Part shown: positions 56,050-64,000 of the stretch, one piece after another
Position numbering within the stretch: the stretch's first letter is position 1
How the letters are laid out: the number at the start of each line of letters is the position of its first letter
Origin: Rhizodiscina lignyota
Taxonomy: Eukaryota > Ascomycota > Dothideomycetes > Aulographales > Rhizodiscinaceae
Length of the DNA: 64,000 bases
Direction of reading: 5' to 3'
Assembly (NCBI GenBank): GCA_010015805.1
Contig: ML978121.1
Coordinates: forward strand, 2,356,001-2,420,000
The notes under the pieces: generated by a model
What the model was told of the DNA's origin: nothing
Databases searched by the model: none
The model's input: only the letters and a program-made list of their open reading frames with translations
Position numbers and translations under genes: made by a program

Positions 56050-57852
56050 ATGGCCGGCGGGCCGAGTCCCAGCAGTACGAGTCCTCCGGATACTAACAGT
56101 CCCTTCATACCCGGATCCTTCTCCTCCAGCGCCTCCTCTCCTCCCTCACACTCGTCCTCAGGCGCGAATCTTCTCTCGGCCAGCGCACTTGTAGGCGCGC
56201 CGGGATCCCTTTCGGGCGCGTACAATCGCGCCTCTATCAGCCCAATCAATGAACGCAAGCCCGCGGACAAGCAGATGGCATCGCTGTTAGGCTTTGGTTC
56301 GAAGCTGGAGCCGAGCAAGAGCAATCCCGAGATGGACGCCAATCCAACAATCTTTATACGCAAGCTGCCGCGCAATACTGGCATTGAGGCACTGCGCAGC
56401 ATGCTCCTCTTTGCAAAGGACCTGATTGACGTCGACTTTGTCCCGGCGGATATTCCGGACGATCAGAATTACGCCTCCGCGATTGCGCGATTTCGAACAC
56501 TCACTGGTGCGCATGAAGCAAGAGATAGGCTACATGGCAAGATCAATGCTGCGGGAGATGCCACCATGCTTGTGGATGTCTATCAGCATGGCATCATGGG
56601 CGCATTTGGCGGCAGGAGGAATACGATGGACTTGGGTGTGATGCGCAATGCGCCGACGGCGAACCATTCCATGCCTACAACGAATGGAAACGGTAACCGA
56701 CAGAGCTCAAGGTTCAATGGGACATTCCAGAGTCTCGAGAGACGCTCTCCGCCGAGTGCCAACGACCCGTTTCCCCCAGACTTGACTTCTCATAACATTC
56801 AGGGCCTCTTCTCACCAAAGTCGCCACTCGGATCTCACTACGTTCCCAACAAAGATAGTTACACTTCCTCAAAGGCAATGATCAACGACGATAACGAAGA
56901 CGATACGGGTAAGATTCTCGCTAATCCCGTCGAGTTCGCTATCAACGGAGAGACAAATCACAATATGACTTCCGCCCGACGTCCAACACAGCCAAATGTC
57001 TCTTCCATGAACTCCAGCCTCGCGGGTCTGTCTCTCAATACCAAGAGCCCTGGAGCGCAGGCATCTGGTAGCTCTGCTCCGATGAATAATTTCTCTTCTA
57101 CTCGCGCAATGTCGAACCTCCAATCGCCGGCCTCTGGCATCTCTCCGCACACCACCATACCTTCTGGCCCCCACCAATTCCAGGGCCTGTCCAACGCTGG
57201 CACGACAAATCATTCTTTCGGAGGGGGGCCTTATGGCGGACGCCACCAACTGCCGCCGGTCAACCCAGCCGATCAGAATCCGCCTTGCAACACCCTTTAC
57301 GTCGGGAATCTTCCACTCGACACGAGTGAAGACGAGCTGAAGGCCATGTTTAGCAAACAGCGCGGCTACAAGCGTCTGTGTTTCCGCACAAAGCAGAACG
57401 GACCGATGTGCTTTGTAGAATTCGAGGATGTAAGCTTTGCGACCAAGGCACTCAACGAGCTGTACGGCCATCCGCTCCACAACAGTGTCAAAGGCGGGAT
57501 AAGGCTTTCATTCTCCAAGAACCCTCTTGGTGTGCGAACTGGACAGTCTGGCCCTAATGGCGGCCTCTCTGGCCCAGGCGGACTTGGTATGAACAACATC
57601 CCGGCGCCTCCTGGTTTCAGCACTGCGAACGGTCCGCCTCCAGGGCTCTCTGCACCGCCCGGCCTAACGAGTTCCATGAGCGCAGGAAGTGGAATGGGAG
57701 GCAGCTCGTTTGGTGGGTGGGGCACGCACATGGGCGGCTTTGGCGCACCCAGCATGCGAACTCACAGCATATCCAGCAGTATGGGAGCGAGTGGGAGCGG
57801 CGGTAACTTTCCTGGCATGAACGGCGACTACGCTTACATGATGGGCCGCTGA
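56050..57852 (+). CDS. Whi3-like RNA-binding protein
   Basis: 600 aa from the first in-frame ATG at 56050. Two RRM domains: one at about 97-180 (NPTIFIRKLPRNTGIEALRS) and one at about 414-490 (NTLYVGNLPLDTSEDELKAM, then RLCFRTKQNGPMCFVEFEDV and GGIRLSFSKNPLGVR). The second is the hallmark of Whi3 and S. pombe Cip1/Cip2-type proteins, which bind and hold specific mRNAs in cytoplasmic granules and affect cell-cycle start and polarity. The linker and both ends are Ser/Pro/Asn/Gly-rich and disordered; the tail has PPPGLSAPPGL and Gly/Ser/Met runs. Upstream, the same frame is open and reads protein-like (FRDELELLRPYFTPTSRRSL) to about 55,813 without an ATG, so an upstream exon may extend the N-terminus. 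Confidence 0.87.
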   Translation: MAGGPSPSSTSPPDTNSPFIPGSFSSSASSPPSHSSSGANLLSASALVGAPGSLSGAYNRASISPINERKPADKQMASLLGFGSKLEPSKSNPEMDANPTIFIRKLPRNTGIEALRSMLLFAKDLIDVDFVPADIPDDQNYASAIARFRTLTGAHEARDRLHGKINAAGDATMLVDVYQHGIMGAFGGRRNTMDLGVMRNAPTANHSMPTTNGNGNRQSSRFNGTFQSLERRSPPSANDPFPPDLTSHNIQGLFSPKSPLGSHYVPNKDSYTSSKAMINDDNEDDTGKILANPVEFAINGETNHNMTSARRPTQPNVSSMNSSLAGLSLNTKSPGAQASGSSAPMNNFSSTRAMSNLQSPASGISPHTTIPSGPHQFQGLSNAGTTNHSFGGGPYGGRHQLPPVNPADQNPPCNTLYVGNLPLDTSEDELKAMFSKQRGYKRLCFRTKQNGPMCFVEFEDVSFATKALNELYGHPLHNSVKGGIRLSFSKNPLGVRTGQSGPNGGLSGPGGLGMNNIPAPPGFSTANGPPPGLSAPPGLTSSMSAGSGMGGSSFGGWGTHMGGFGAPSMRTHSISSSMGASGSGGNFPGMNGDYAYMMGR

Positions 57853-59564
57853 GCTTCTCCACTCCCGACACAGCATGGCTTCTTCCCTTCCTAGCGTTCA
57901 CCAACGCAAGCAAAGAAAGATGATCAACTGTCGTTTTCGGTCACCACCATCGCATCGCATTCTCTGGGCGCGTTCGAGCACAAAATCTCTCCATCATTGC
58001 GGCGGCGTATTGCATCCCCCTCCCGTCATTTCCGGCATCTCCCCTTTCAACTTGTGCTTGTTTTTTCCTTTTTGTTGGTTTGTTGCGCATTACGAGAGGC
58101 ATGTAGCATCTTGCATCTGCATGGCGCTCTAGCATACATCATACTTGCGAATGATTCCCCCTAGTGCGATTTTTCTTTCACGTTCTTGCTTACTGTTCTT
58201 CCATCGGGCTTTTTTATTGCGGAGTGCATTGCTGCTGTTATGCATGCTGCAGCGGGAAAGGGTGCACTGGGTCTGCTGTCTCTCTGTGCTGAGCGTCTGA
58301 AGCAGCGCAAAAGCGGGCGCAGGAGGAGTTTGCTGGGCAGTGCATCGTCGAAGGATTGCAGTGGGCTTCATCTGGGTGGATTCTTTTCCCTTTTGCAAGC
58401 CATCTCGCGATTCTCATGGTTTTTCTGAGCGTACCTGTTAGACTATCTGTCCTTACTGGCACATATGGGTTTGTTGTGTTGGATTTTTGCGAGGATATCA
58501 TGTGGCATGGAATCGGAATCACGCGAAATGGGATTTTGAACACTTTCTGCGGTGGCATCTTGACAGTTCTGCGATTTACCTTTCCGTCGATTCTGACGGC
58601 GATGGGCAGAATCCTGGTTTTTCTACTTCTTCGCGCATGCGCTTTGCGGACGACGGTTTGTCGAGATCACGACATTGCATCTTCCAATGTCGTGCCCGCC
58701 TCGACTCAACGCCGGCTCTGGGTGCTGCTTTCTTCAGACTTTACTGCTTTGATCCCCTTTTGTTTTAAGTTCTCTCTTAGTGGTTTTCTTTGGGCGCGAT
58801 ACCACCTAAGAGGCCTGTATGTTCTGGGGTCCTACTCGCACTGTCCTTACTGCATATCGGGAGGTGTTCGGGGAGGTGCGATTTGCCAGGCGTTCCACGG
58901 ACCTCTAGCACTGGCTGGGGGCTTTCATTTTTGGCAGAGAGCTAGCATAGCGGGTAATCTGATATGATTTCATACGGTTTCCTCTTGCCTGGAACTGTGT
59001 CCGTTCTCCTTTTGCTTGTGAATGCCTTGCGATCATGATGAGGTTGGCTCAGGCTGGATTCTAGCCAATCAGAAATTTGGTGGTCCAAGCGTCTTCCCCA
59101 AATTTTGGAGTCGGATGGACACTGCTCTGATTCTTCATCACGCGCATGCGGACTGTCGAAAGACCCGAAAAGCTTAATGCGAAGGACCGCCTCAACTTAC
59201 TACTGGATTCCGGTCGACAACCGACACGTTCGTCGTTTGCAGACTCGTCGCAGGAGATTAATACTTGGGTGGCGGCTCGCGCCCTCCTGGGCGCTTAGAG
59301 CAGAGTGCCGCTGGATGAGAGATGGGTATTTTGGAAGCCTGAGCCGCTGGAGAGGCCGGATGCATGAGGGCAACTATGAAAAGCGCCTTATCGCTACCTC
59401 TTTGCTAGTCCTCTTGTTGCTCTCGTTTTCTCGTCTCTTTCGTTTGGGCGGTTGGGTCAATATTCTTAATTCCGTCTTTGCATTTTCCTTTCATTCTCTT
59501 GACCTGCATTCGTTTCTTAATCCGTTTTCCGGTTTCTGGGAGGATCCATGTGGTAATCTACTTA
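57853..59564. other. Intergenic region, long T-rich 3' UTR
   Basis: T/G-rich DNA downstream of the RNA-binding gene, then the promoter of the GPI protein. A 203-codon frame at 58356-58967 is hydrophobic only because the DNA is T-rich. A 273-codon frame at 59105-59926 overlaps the next gene in another frame. Neither was accepted. Confidence 0.4.
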
Positions 59565-60956
59565 ATGATGCTGGTCGCTCTCGTCGCCTTCTCTTCCTGT
59601 CTTGCGTCGGCGCTGGAGGCGCAGCAAAGGCAACCAATGGAGCGACACCACGACTTAATCCGTCCTCGAGATGGCCTTCTGCATGCTGGATCAAATGCAT
59701 CACGCACCTCGACAGTGAGGGTCCAACATACCTTTGGCGCGAGCGCCCAATCATACCAGTTGGCAAATCACACGACCGTCTCCGAACGCGTATCCATCGC
59801 CGCCTCGATTTCACCAACAGCTCGACCGACTTCTGTGAATGGCTCCACAGACGGAGCTGTTTCTGTGCAGGGAGCCTTGTTGCTGGGAGAATCTTCATCA
59901 GGCGCGGAGGCACCTCAGGGGACTAGGGAAGTAACTGCGGCCGGCGCTACGATGAGCTGGGATGAGCTCTGGACACATTCGAGCCATTCGACCGGTACCG
60001 CAGCAGCAGCAGCCGAAACAACATTCACACTGGGTGGACAAACTGCATCTTCGACGAACAGTTGGGACGAGGCCTGGACGCTGTCATCATCCATCATTGT
60101 GCCCGAGTCATCTGCGCACAATCCAGACTCGGGCAGTCATGGCCACTCGACACTGACGATATACGCGCCGACAACATCAAACTCACACCTTGTACATCAT
60201 TCGTCCGCATTTTTACCATTGCCCACACGTGTCTCTGCAACCGACGCAACGTTAACGACCACAATCTCTCCCGGCGTATTTTCAGCCTCGTTCGTTTTGG
60301 TGTCAACATCCATATCGAAACCTGTACATCATTCGTCTGCATCTTTATCATTGCCCACGGCGATTTCTGCAACTGACGCAACGCTCGCGACCACAATCTC
60401 TCCTGGCATATCCACAGCCTCGTTCCCGATCTCTTTGCGCCCATCGACAGCTTCATCACCTAATACCCACGTTACCACTACCATTCCGGTCGACACATTC
60501 TCGACTTCCTTCGTCCTCGCATCTTCTCTTTCACAAGCACAGTCACTTGCTCCAACTCATGCCGCAAGCGCCATTTCATCCATAGGAAGCACATCCTCAA
60601 CCTCATTCATATTTGCGTCTTCATCATTATCAGGTTCGCCATCCATGCTTACCGATTCGCGAGGCACGGCAGCTAGGACGACTACGTTGATGCTCGGCGG
60701 AGGTGGCACGACGTCAACGCACTCGGCAAGTGCGATCGATCCGCTCACGGGCGATGGCACAACGAAAGAGACTTCGACGTCCACTTCAGTGGCAGTTCCT
60801 TCGGGGGACGGAACCGAGAGTGGGAATGGGGAGGACTTGCCGAATGTACCGACTGATGCAGCGCCGCTGTCCGCTGGGAGTGCGATGAGGGTTGACATAT
60901 GGCACTGGACTGTGGCCTTGACGTTTGTTTTCTTGGGCTTTATTTGGCGTTTGTGA
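59565..60956 (+). CDS. GPI-anchored mucin-like cell-surface protein
   Basis: 463 aa from the ATG at 59565 (the open frame upstream begins only at a TTG). MMLVALVAFSSCLASALEAQ is a signal peptide. The mature part is Ser/Thr/Ala-rich, a likely heavily O-mannosylated stalk. It has two SWDExWTxSS units (near 59,955 and 60,060) and a 45-residue tandem repeat (HHSSAxLxLPTxxSATDATL, about 60,183-60,450). The C-terminus has small residues (PLSAGSAM), a short spacer and a terminal hydrophobic segment WTVALTFVFLGFIWRL, a GPI-attachment signal. Expected at the cell wall or plasma membrane; a role in adhesion or wall structure is inference. Alternating repeats like these vary in number between strains in related proteins. 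Confidence 0.78.
   Translation: MMLVALVAFSSCLASALEAQQRQPMERHHDLIRPRDGLLHAGSNASRTSTVRVQHTFGASAQSYQLANHTTVSERVSIAASISPTARPTSVNGSTDGAVSVQGALLLGESSSGAEAPQGTREVTAAGATMSWDELWTHSSHSTGTAAAAAETTFTLGGQTASSTNSWDEAWTLSSSIIVPESSAHNPDSGSHGHSTLTIYAPTTSNSHLVHHSSAFLPLPTRVSATDATLTTTISPGVFSASFVLVSTSISKPVHHSSASLSLPTAISATDATLATTISPGISTASFPISLRPSTASSPNTHVTTTIPVDTFSTSFVLASSLSQAQSLAPTHAASAISSIGSTSSTSFIFASSSLSGSPSMLTDSRGTAARTTTLMLGGGGTTSTHSASAIDPLTGDGTTKETSTSTSVAVPSGDGTESGNGEDLPNVPTDAAPLSAGSAMRVDIWHWTVALTFVFLGFIWRL
60183..60450 (+). repeat. 135-bp tandem repeat in GPI protein gene
   Basis: Two copies with a 135-bp period (TGTACATCATTCGTC begins copies at 60189 and 60324), each coding a 45-residue Ser/Thr-rich unit. 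In-frame, so length change would keep the gene intact. Confidence 0.8.
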
Positions 60957-61598
60957 TTATATACCAATAGATACGAAGGAGAGAGCGATATTGTGAAATG
61001 TTTATAATAGAAGGAACATCGGCGAGCAACTTCGAAACCACAACGAGTGTTTCAACGAGCCATCCCTTTAGAATATGGGAAAGGCGAAAGGCTCAAGTAA
61101 CTTACACCATTAGTATATAATGAAACTAAGAACTGTGAATGAAGAAACCAACAGCCCAGGCTGAGCAACAAAGAGACTCGATGGCAATCAAAAATTCGAG
61201 ATGGACTCGTGGCAACACATGTGGCGTTCGGCAGACGATGCCCCTCTCAACGTCTGCGCACCAATGCCGACGGCACACTTCTCCATAAGCATTTCGCCAT
61301 CTCAAAAAATGTGATATGATGATATTACTGTTACAAGTAATCAAAGTAATACATGCGGAAGCTGGGGCCCCGCGATGTTACGGAAGTTTGCTTCCCGTTG
61401 AAGATCTCCAGTCTCTCCAGGCCTGTGGTCTGAAATCAAATTCTCCTTCCTTTCCTTCATATTCTCTCTTATTTGCTACCCTTCGTTCTTCTTTGTCGCG
61501 AAAAGGTTAAAGCTAGAATTGCCAGAGCAGTCGAAGCCAGGATAGGGGCACTTCCTCTCGCTCTCCTAAATGCTGACAGACATCACCACTCTCTAAGC
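60957..61598. promoter_or_regulatory. Intergenic region upstream of amidohydrolase gene
   Basis: 3' UTR of the GPI protein gene and promoter of the amidohydrolase. The frame of the latter is open back to 61473 but without an ATG before 61599. A short inverted repeat ATTACT/AGTAAT lies near 61,323. Confidence 0.4.
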
Positions 61599-62543
61599 AT
61601 GGGCAAGCCTACAACAGGAGGCTTCGAAAAGACATCGGACTGGCTAGATTGGTATGCGGATCCCAGTAGGCCGACATTCAAGCTGCCACCGGGAGCGGTC
61701 GATTCACATTGTCACGTCTTCGGTCCTGGTGCTCAGTTCCCCTACGCTCCAGAGAGAAAATACACCCCTTGCGACGCGAGTAAAGACCAACTTTTCGCTC
61801 TGAGGGACCACTTGGGCTTTACCCGCAATGTCATTGTCCAGGCCACATGCCACGGAGCGGACAACAGCGCGCTTGTAGACGCTTGTCGTGCTGCTAACGG
61901 GCGAGCAAGAGGCGTTGGAACTGTGAAGCGAACTGTCACAGATGAAGAGCTGCAGCGATTGCACGGCGCTGGTGTACGCGGCGTGCGATTCAACTTCGTG
62001 AAACGCCTCGTTGACTTCACCCCGAAGGACGAACTGCAAGAGATCGCCGCGAGGATAGCAAAGCTGGGGTGGCACGTCGTGATCTATTTCGAGGCACAGG
62101 ACCTCCCCGAGCTGTGGGACTTCTTCACCAGCATCCCGACTACGGTGGTGGTGGACCACATGGGACGGCCGGATGTTAGCAGAGGTGTTGACAGCGAGGA
62201 GTTTGCGCTCTTCTTGAAGTTCGTGCGTGAGCATGAGAACGTCATGACGAAGGTGACGTGTCCGGAGCGGCTGACGAAGTCTGGTCCGAGAGCACTGAAT
62301 GGGGAGAAGAACGCGTATACGGACGTTGTGCCTTTTGCGCGGAAGCTGGTGGAAGAGTTTCCAGACAGGGTGCTTTGGGGTACGGATTGGCCGCATCCGA
62401 ACCTGAAGAGCCATATGCCGGACGACGGGCTGCTCGTCGATTTTATTCCACATATCGCACCAACAGAAGAGCTGCAGCGGAAATTACTCGTTGATAATCC
62501 GACGCGGTTATATTGGCCCGAGTTAGCTGGGAAAACATCATAA
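61599..62543 (+). CDS. Amidohydrolase of 2-pyrone-4,6-dicarboxylate hydrolase type
   Basis: Intronless, 314 aa, ATG at 61599. A TIM-barrel amidohydrolase (amidohydro_2): the first strand carries AVDSHCHVFGPG (Asp35, His37, His39), later come VIVQATCHGADNSALVDACR, GVRGVRFNFVKR, VVVDHMGRPD and the closing catalytic Asp263 in LWGTDWPHPNL. This pattern is that of LigI-type enzymes, which open 2-pyrone-4,6-dicarboxylate in protocatechuate/lignin-type aromatic catabolism, and of fungal homologs of broader specificity. Length fits the family. It lies tail-to-tail with a short-chain dehydrogenase 88 bp away. Cytosolic. Substrate identity is inferred from family only. Confidence 0.88.
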   Translation: MGKPTTGGFEKTSDWLDWYADPSRPTFKLPPGAVDSHCHVFGPGAQFPYAPERKYTPCDASKDQLFALRDHLGFTRNVIVQATCHGADNSALVDACRAANGRARGVGTVKRTVTDEELQRLHGAGVRGVRFNFVKRLVDFTPKDELQEIAARIAKLGWHVVIYFEAQDLPELWDFFTSIPTTVVVDHMGRPDVSRGVDSEEFALFLKFVREHENVMTKVTCPERLTKSGPRALNGEKNAYTDVVPFARKLVEEFPDRVLWGTDWPHPNLKSHMPDDGLLVDFIPHIAPTEELQRKLLVDNPTRLYWPELAGKTS

Positions 62544-62631
62544 CGCCAAAAATGCTCGAGTGTATTGAGCAGCCTGAACTGTCAAACTCAAAGTGCTTCT
62601 AAAGATCGTACTGCGAGTCTTGTCATTCGCA

Positions 62632-63678
62632 CTAATACGCATACATGCCGCCGTCGACTGCAATGACTTTGTTGTTGACATATGCATTCTTCACCATCCA
62701 GACGACCGTCTCCGCGATCTCGGCAGGTCTACCCAGTCGGCCCACAGGTATTTCTGTGAATGTCAGTTTGGGAGAATATATGAGAGCTTTGAGATGAGCA
62801 TACTCTTTTCTAGCTCTTCTACTCTCCCCGGCAACATTGTCGTCTCTTGGATAAGAGCAGGCGCGATCCCATTCACTGTAATGCCTTTCTTCGCATATGC
62901 CATTGCGAGCCAGTGTACCAATCCGTGCATGGCTGACTTTGAGCTCCTGAAATGCGGTCAAAACTGGATTGATCACGATATTTCGAGCATTGCGGGGTTA
63001 TTGAGAATCCATCACTTGTGTGACTTTGTAGGACATAAGAGTAGACTCACGCGTAATGCGGTCCCACCACTCCTCCTGTAAAAGCCGCGACGCTACTACA
63101 GAAGATGACTCTTCCCCATGCGTTCTTCTCCATCGCTGGGATGCAAAGCTGGGTGAGCAGATATGCCGATCCGCAATTCGCCTTCCACGTGAGCTCAAAT
63201 TGCTCCAGCGAGATTTCGCTGACGTCTTTGACGCCATGCTTGATCGTTATCCCGGCGTTGTTGAACAATATCGTGGGATCACCCAGCGACTCGACGACGT
63301 CCTTGTAGAGCTTCCGGACCTTGATTTGGAATTATAAGAGTCTGACGCTGGAATTTGCGCTGTTTGCTCATTGACACAAAGGCAACCGGAGAATGAATAT
63401 TGTGGACGTGGACAAAATGTATGGCAGGACGCTGTAAACTTCGAGATCTGGCATACCTGATCGTAGTCGCTCATGTCTGCTTGAAATGCCTTCGCCTTGA
63501 TACCTTGTGCTTCGAAATCTTTCAGCATTTCCTCCGCAATGCTCTTCGCCTGATTGTAATGGATGGCAATGGTACATCCCATCTTTGCGAGGGAATAGCA
63601 TGTTGCCTTGCCGATCCCGCCAGTGCCACCTGTTATGAGAGCGATATGCCCGGTTAGATCAGTAGTGATGATCGACAT
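62632..63678 (-). CDS. Short-chain dehydrogenase/reductase
   Basis: Four exons (63678-63457, 63319-63051, 62946-62804, 62753-62632; introns of 137, 104 and 50 nt) give 251 aa. Classical SDR: TGGTGGIG at 16-23 binds NAD(P), NNAG at 94-97, catalytic Ser149/150 in VIFCSSVAAF, and the Tyr163-xxx-Lys167 pair in GPHYASSKSAMHG, whose Tyr and Lys straddle the second intron. The C-terminal VGRLGRPAEIAETVVWMVKN and VDGGMYAY are FabG-like. The first intron ends in AAG, a rarer acceptor, but the frame and family alignment require a junction close to it. It oxidises an alcohol or reduces a keto group with NAD(P)(H); with the neighbour it may act in aromatic or lactone catabolism (inference). Confidence 0.87.
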
Positions 63679-64000
63679 GCTTGAGGAATTGAAAGAAAAG
63701 CCCTTCGATGCGTGTATCCAAGAGAGTATTCAATATTCAAATAATGGACATTTGTGTTTAAGTCCGAGATACTTTCTCAGATTAGAAATGGATAAGGGAC
63801 TCGGTGAAATGACCGGGGAATATCTCTAAAAGACTCCAAGACAAGACAATGATAACGTCAGCCTCGACAACTTCGAAGGGACTCCGTGAATTGTATACCT
63901 ATTGAACAACGTGAATTTTGAAAGTATGTATTTCAATCAATGGCATTGGAGAAAGTTGAATGAGTCATGGTAGCCAGTGACTCGGGGCGAAGGGGGACCC
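63679..64000. promoter_or_regulatory. Promoter side of the dehydrogenase gene
   Basis: Upstream of the minus-strand dehydrogenase up to the window edge. AT-rich, with no gene seen. Confidence 0.4.

Noticed and set aside
58356-58967. 203-codon hydrophobic open frame
   Set aside because: Hydrophobicity follows from T-rich 3' UTR DNA; no regular membrane-span pattern, and it sits beyond the 3' end of a gene.
59105-59926. 273-codon frame overlapping the GPI protein
   Set aside because: It overlaps the signal-peptide end of a better gene in another frame and has no protein-like features.
1-64000. Virus-derived elements, LTRs, transposases, CRISPR arrays
   Set aside because: No reverse transcriptase, integrase, capsid-like or transposase signature and no regularly spaced repeat array was recognised by eye; a profile search could still find degraded pieces.

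Overview
The window reads as gene-dense chromosomal DNA of a filamentous ascomycete (Pezizomycotina; Dothideomycetes is my best guess, from family resemblance only). The signs are short introns (about 46-140 nt, mostly 50-60) with GT...AG ends and CTAAC/CTGAC-like branch sites, single genes on both strands without operons, and typical fungal families: SEC63, SPT20 (SAGA), an AIM3-like protein, a Whi3-like RNA-binding protein, a GH31 glycosidase, a Dal5-type transporter and many disordered Ser/Pro-rich proteins. I recognised no tRNA, rRNA, CRISPR array, intact transposon or virus-derived element. Starts given here are ATG codons; several longer open frames begin at TTG or GTG and were trimmed.

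Layout. 0-6.3 kb: the start of a secreted-protein gene, a disordered orphan, arginyl-tRNA synthetase with a possible mitochondrial leader, and a broken 2EXR/F-box-like gene. 6.3-11.4 kb: about 5 kb without a convincing gene, holding three decayed tandem repeats and then a long GC-rich leader. 11.4-17.3 kb: a large disordered protein and a single-pass membrane protein. 17.8-21.6 kb: a divergent pair, a membrane-anchored fungal protein cut by a stop just before its anchor and a chymotrypsin-fold protease-like protein with an apparent frameshift. 21.9-27.7 kb: an ELO-family fatty-acid elongase with a very long acidic tail, an AIM3-like protein and a nitrilase with a duplicated insert. 28.2-29.7 kb: a divergent pair of small Cys-rich orphans sharing a motif. 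30.6-36.4 kb: a secreted GH31 enzyme and SPT20. 37.8-43.7 kb: an MFS transporter and a FAD monooxygenase fused to a multi-span membrane domain. 44.1-51.5 kb: a DUF2235 lipase-like enzyme, SEC63, a 120-bp tandem duplication and an F-box protein. 51.5-56.0 kb: 4.6 kb without a convincing gene, leading to the Whi3-like protein at 56.0-57.9 kb. 59.6-63.7 kb: a GPI-anchored mucin-like protein, then an amidohydrolase of the 2-pyrone-4,6-dicarboxylate hydrolase type tail-to-tail with a short-chain dehydrogenase.

Most genes look like independent housekeeping or accessory functions. Possible functional neighbourhoods are the last two genes (aromatic-acid catabolism, inferred) and the transporter plus monooxygenase-membrane fusion (possible small specialised-metabolism locus, weakly inferred). 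The most unusual observations are the membrane anchor severed by one stop codon with its downstream frame still open, the damage in its divergent neighbour, the FAD monooxygenase-membrane fusion, the leader-type extension on arginyl-tRNA synthetase, and two 4-5 kb gene-free leaders upstream of long disordered or RNA-binding proteins.
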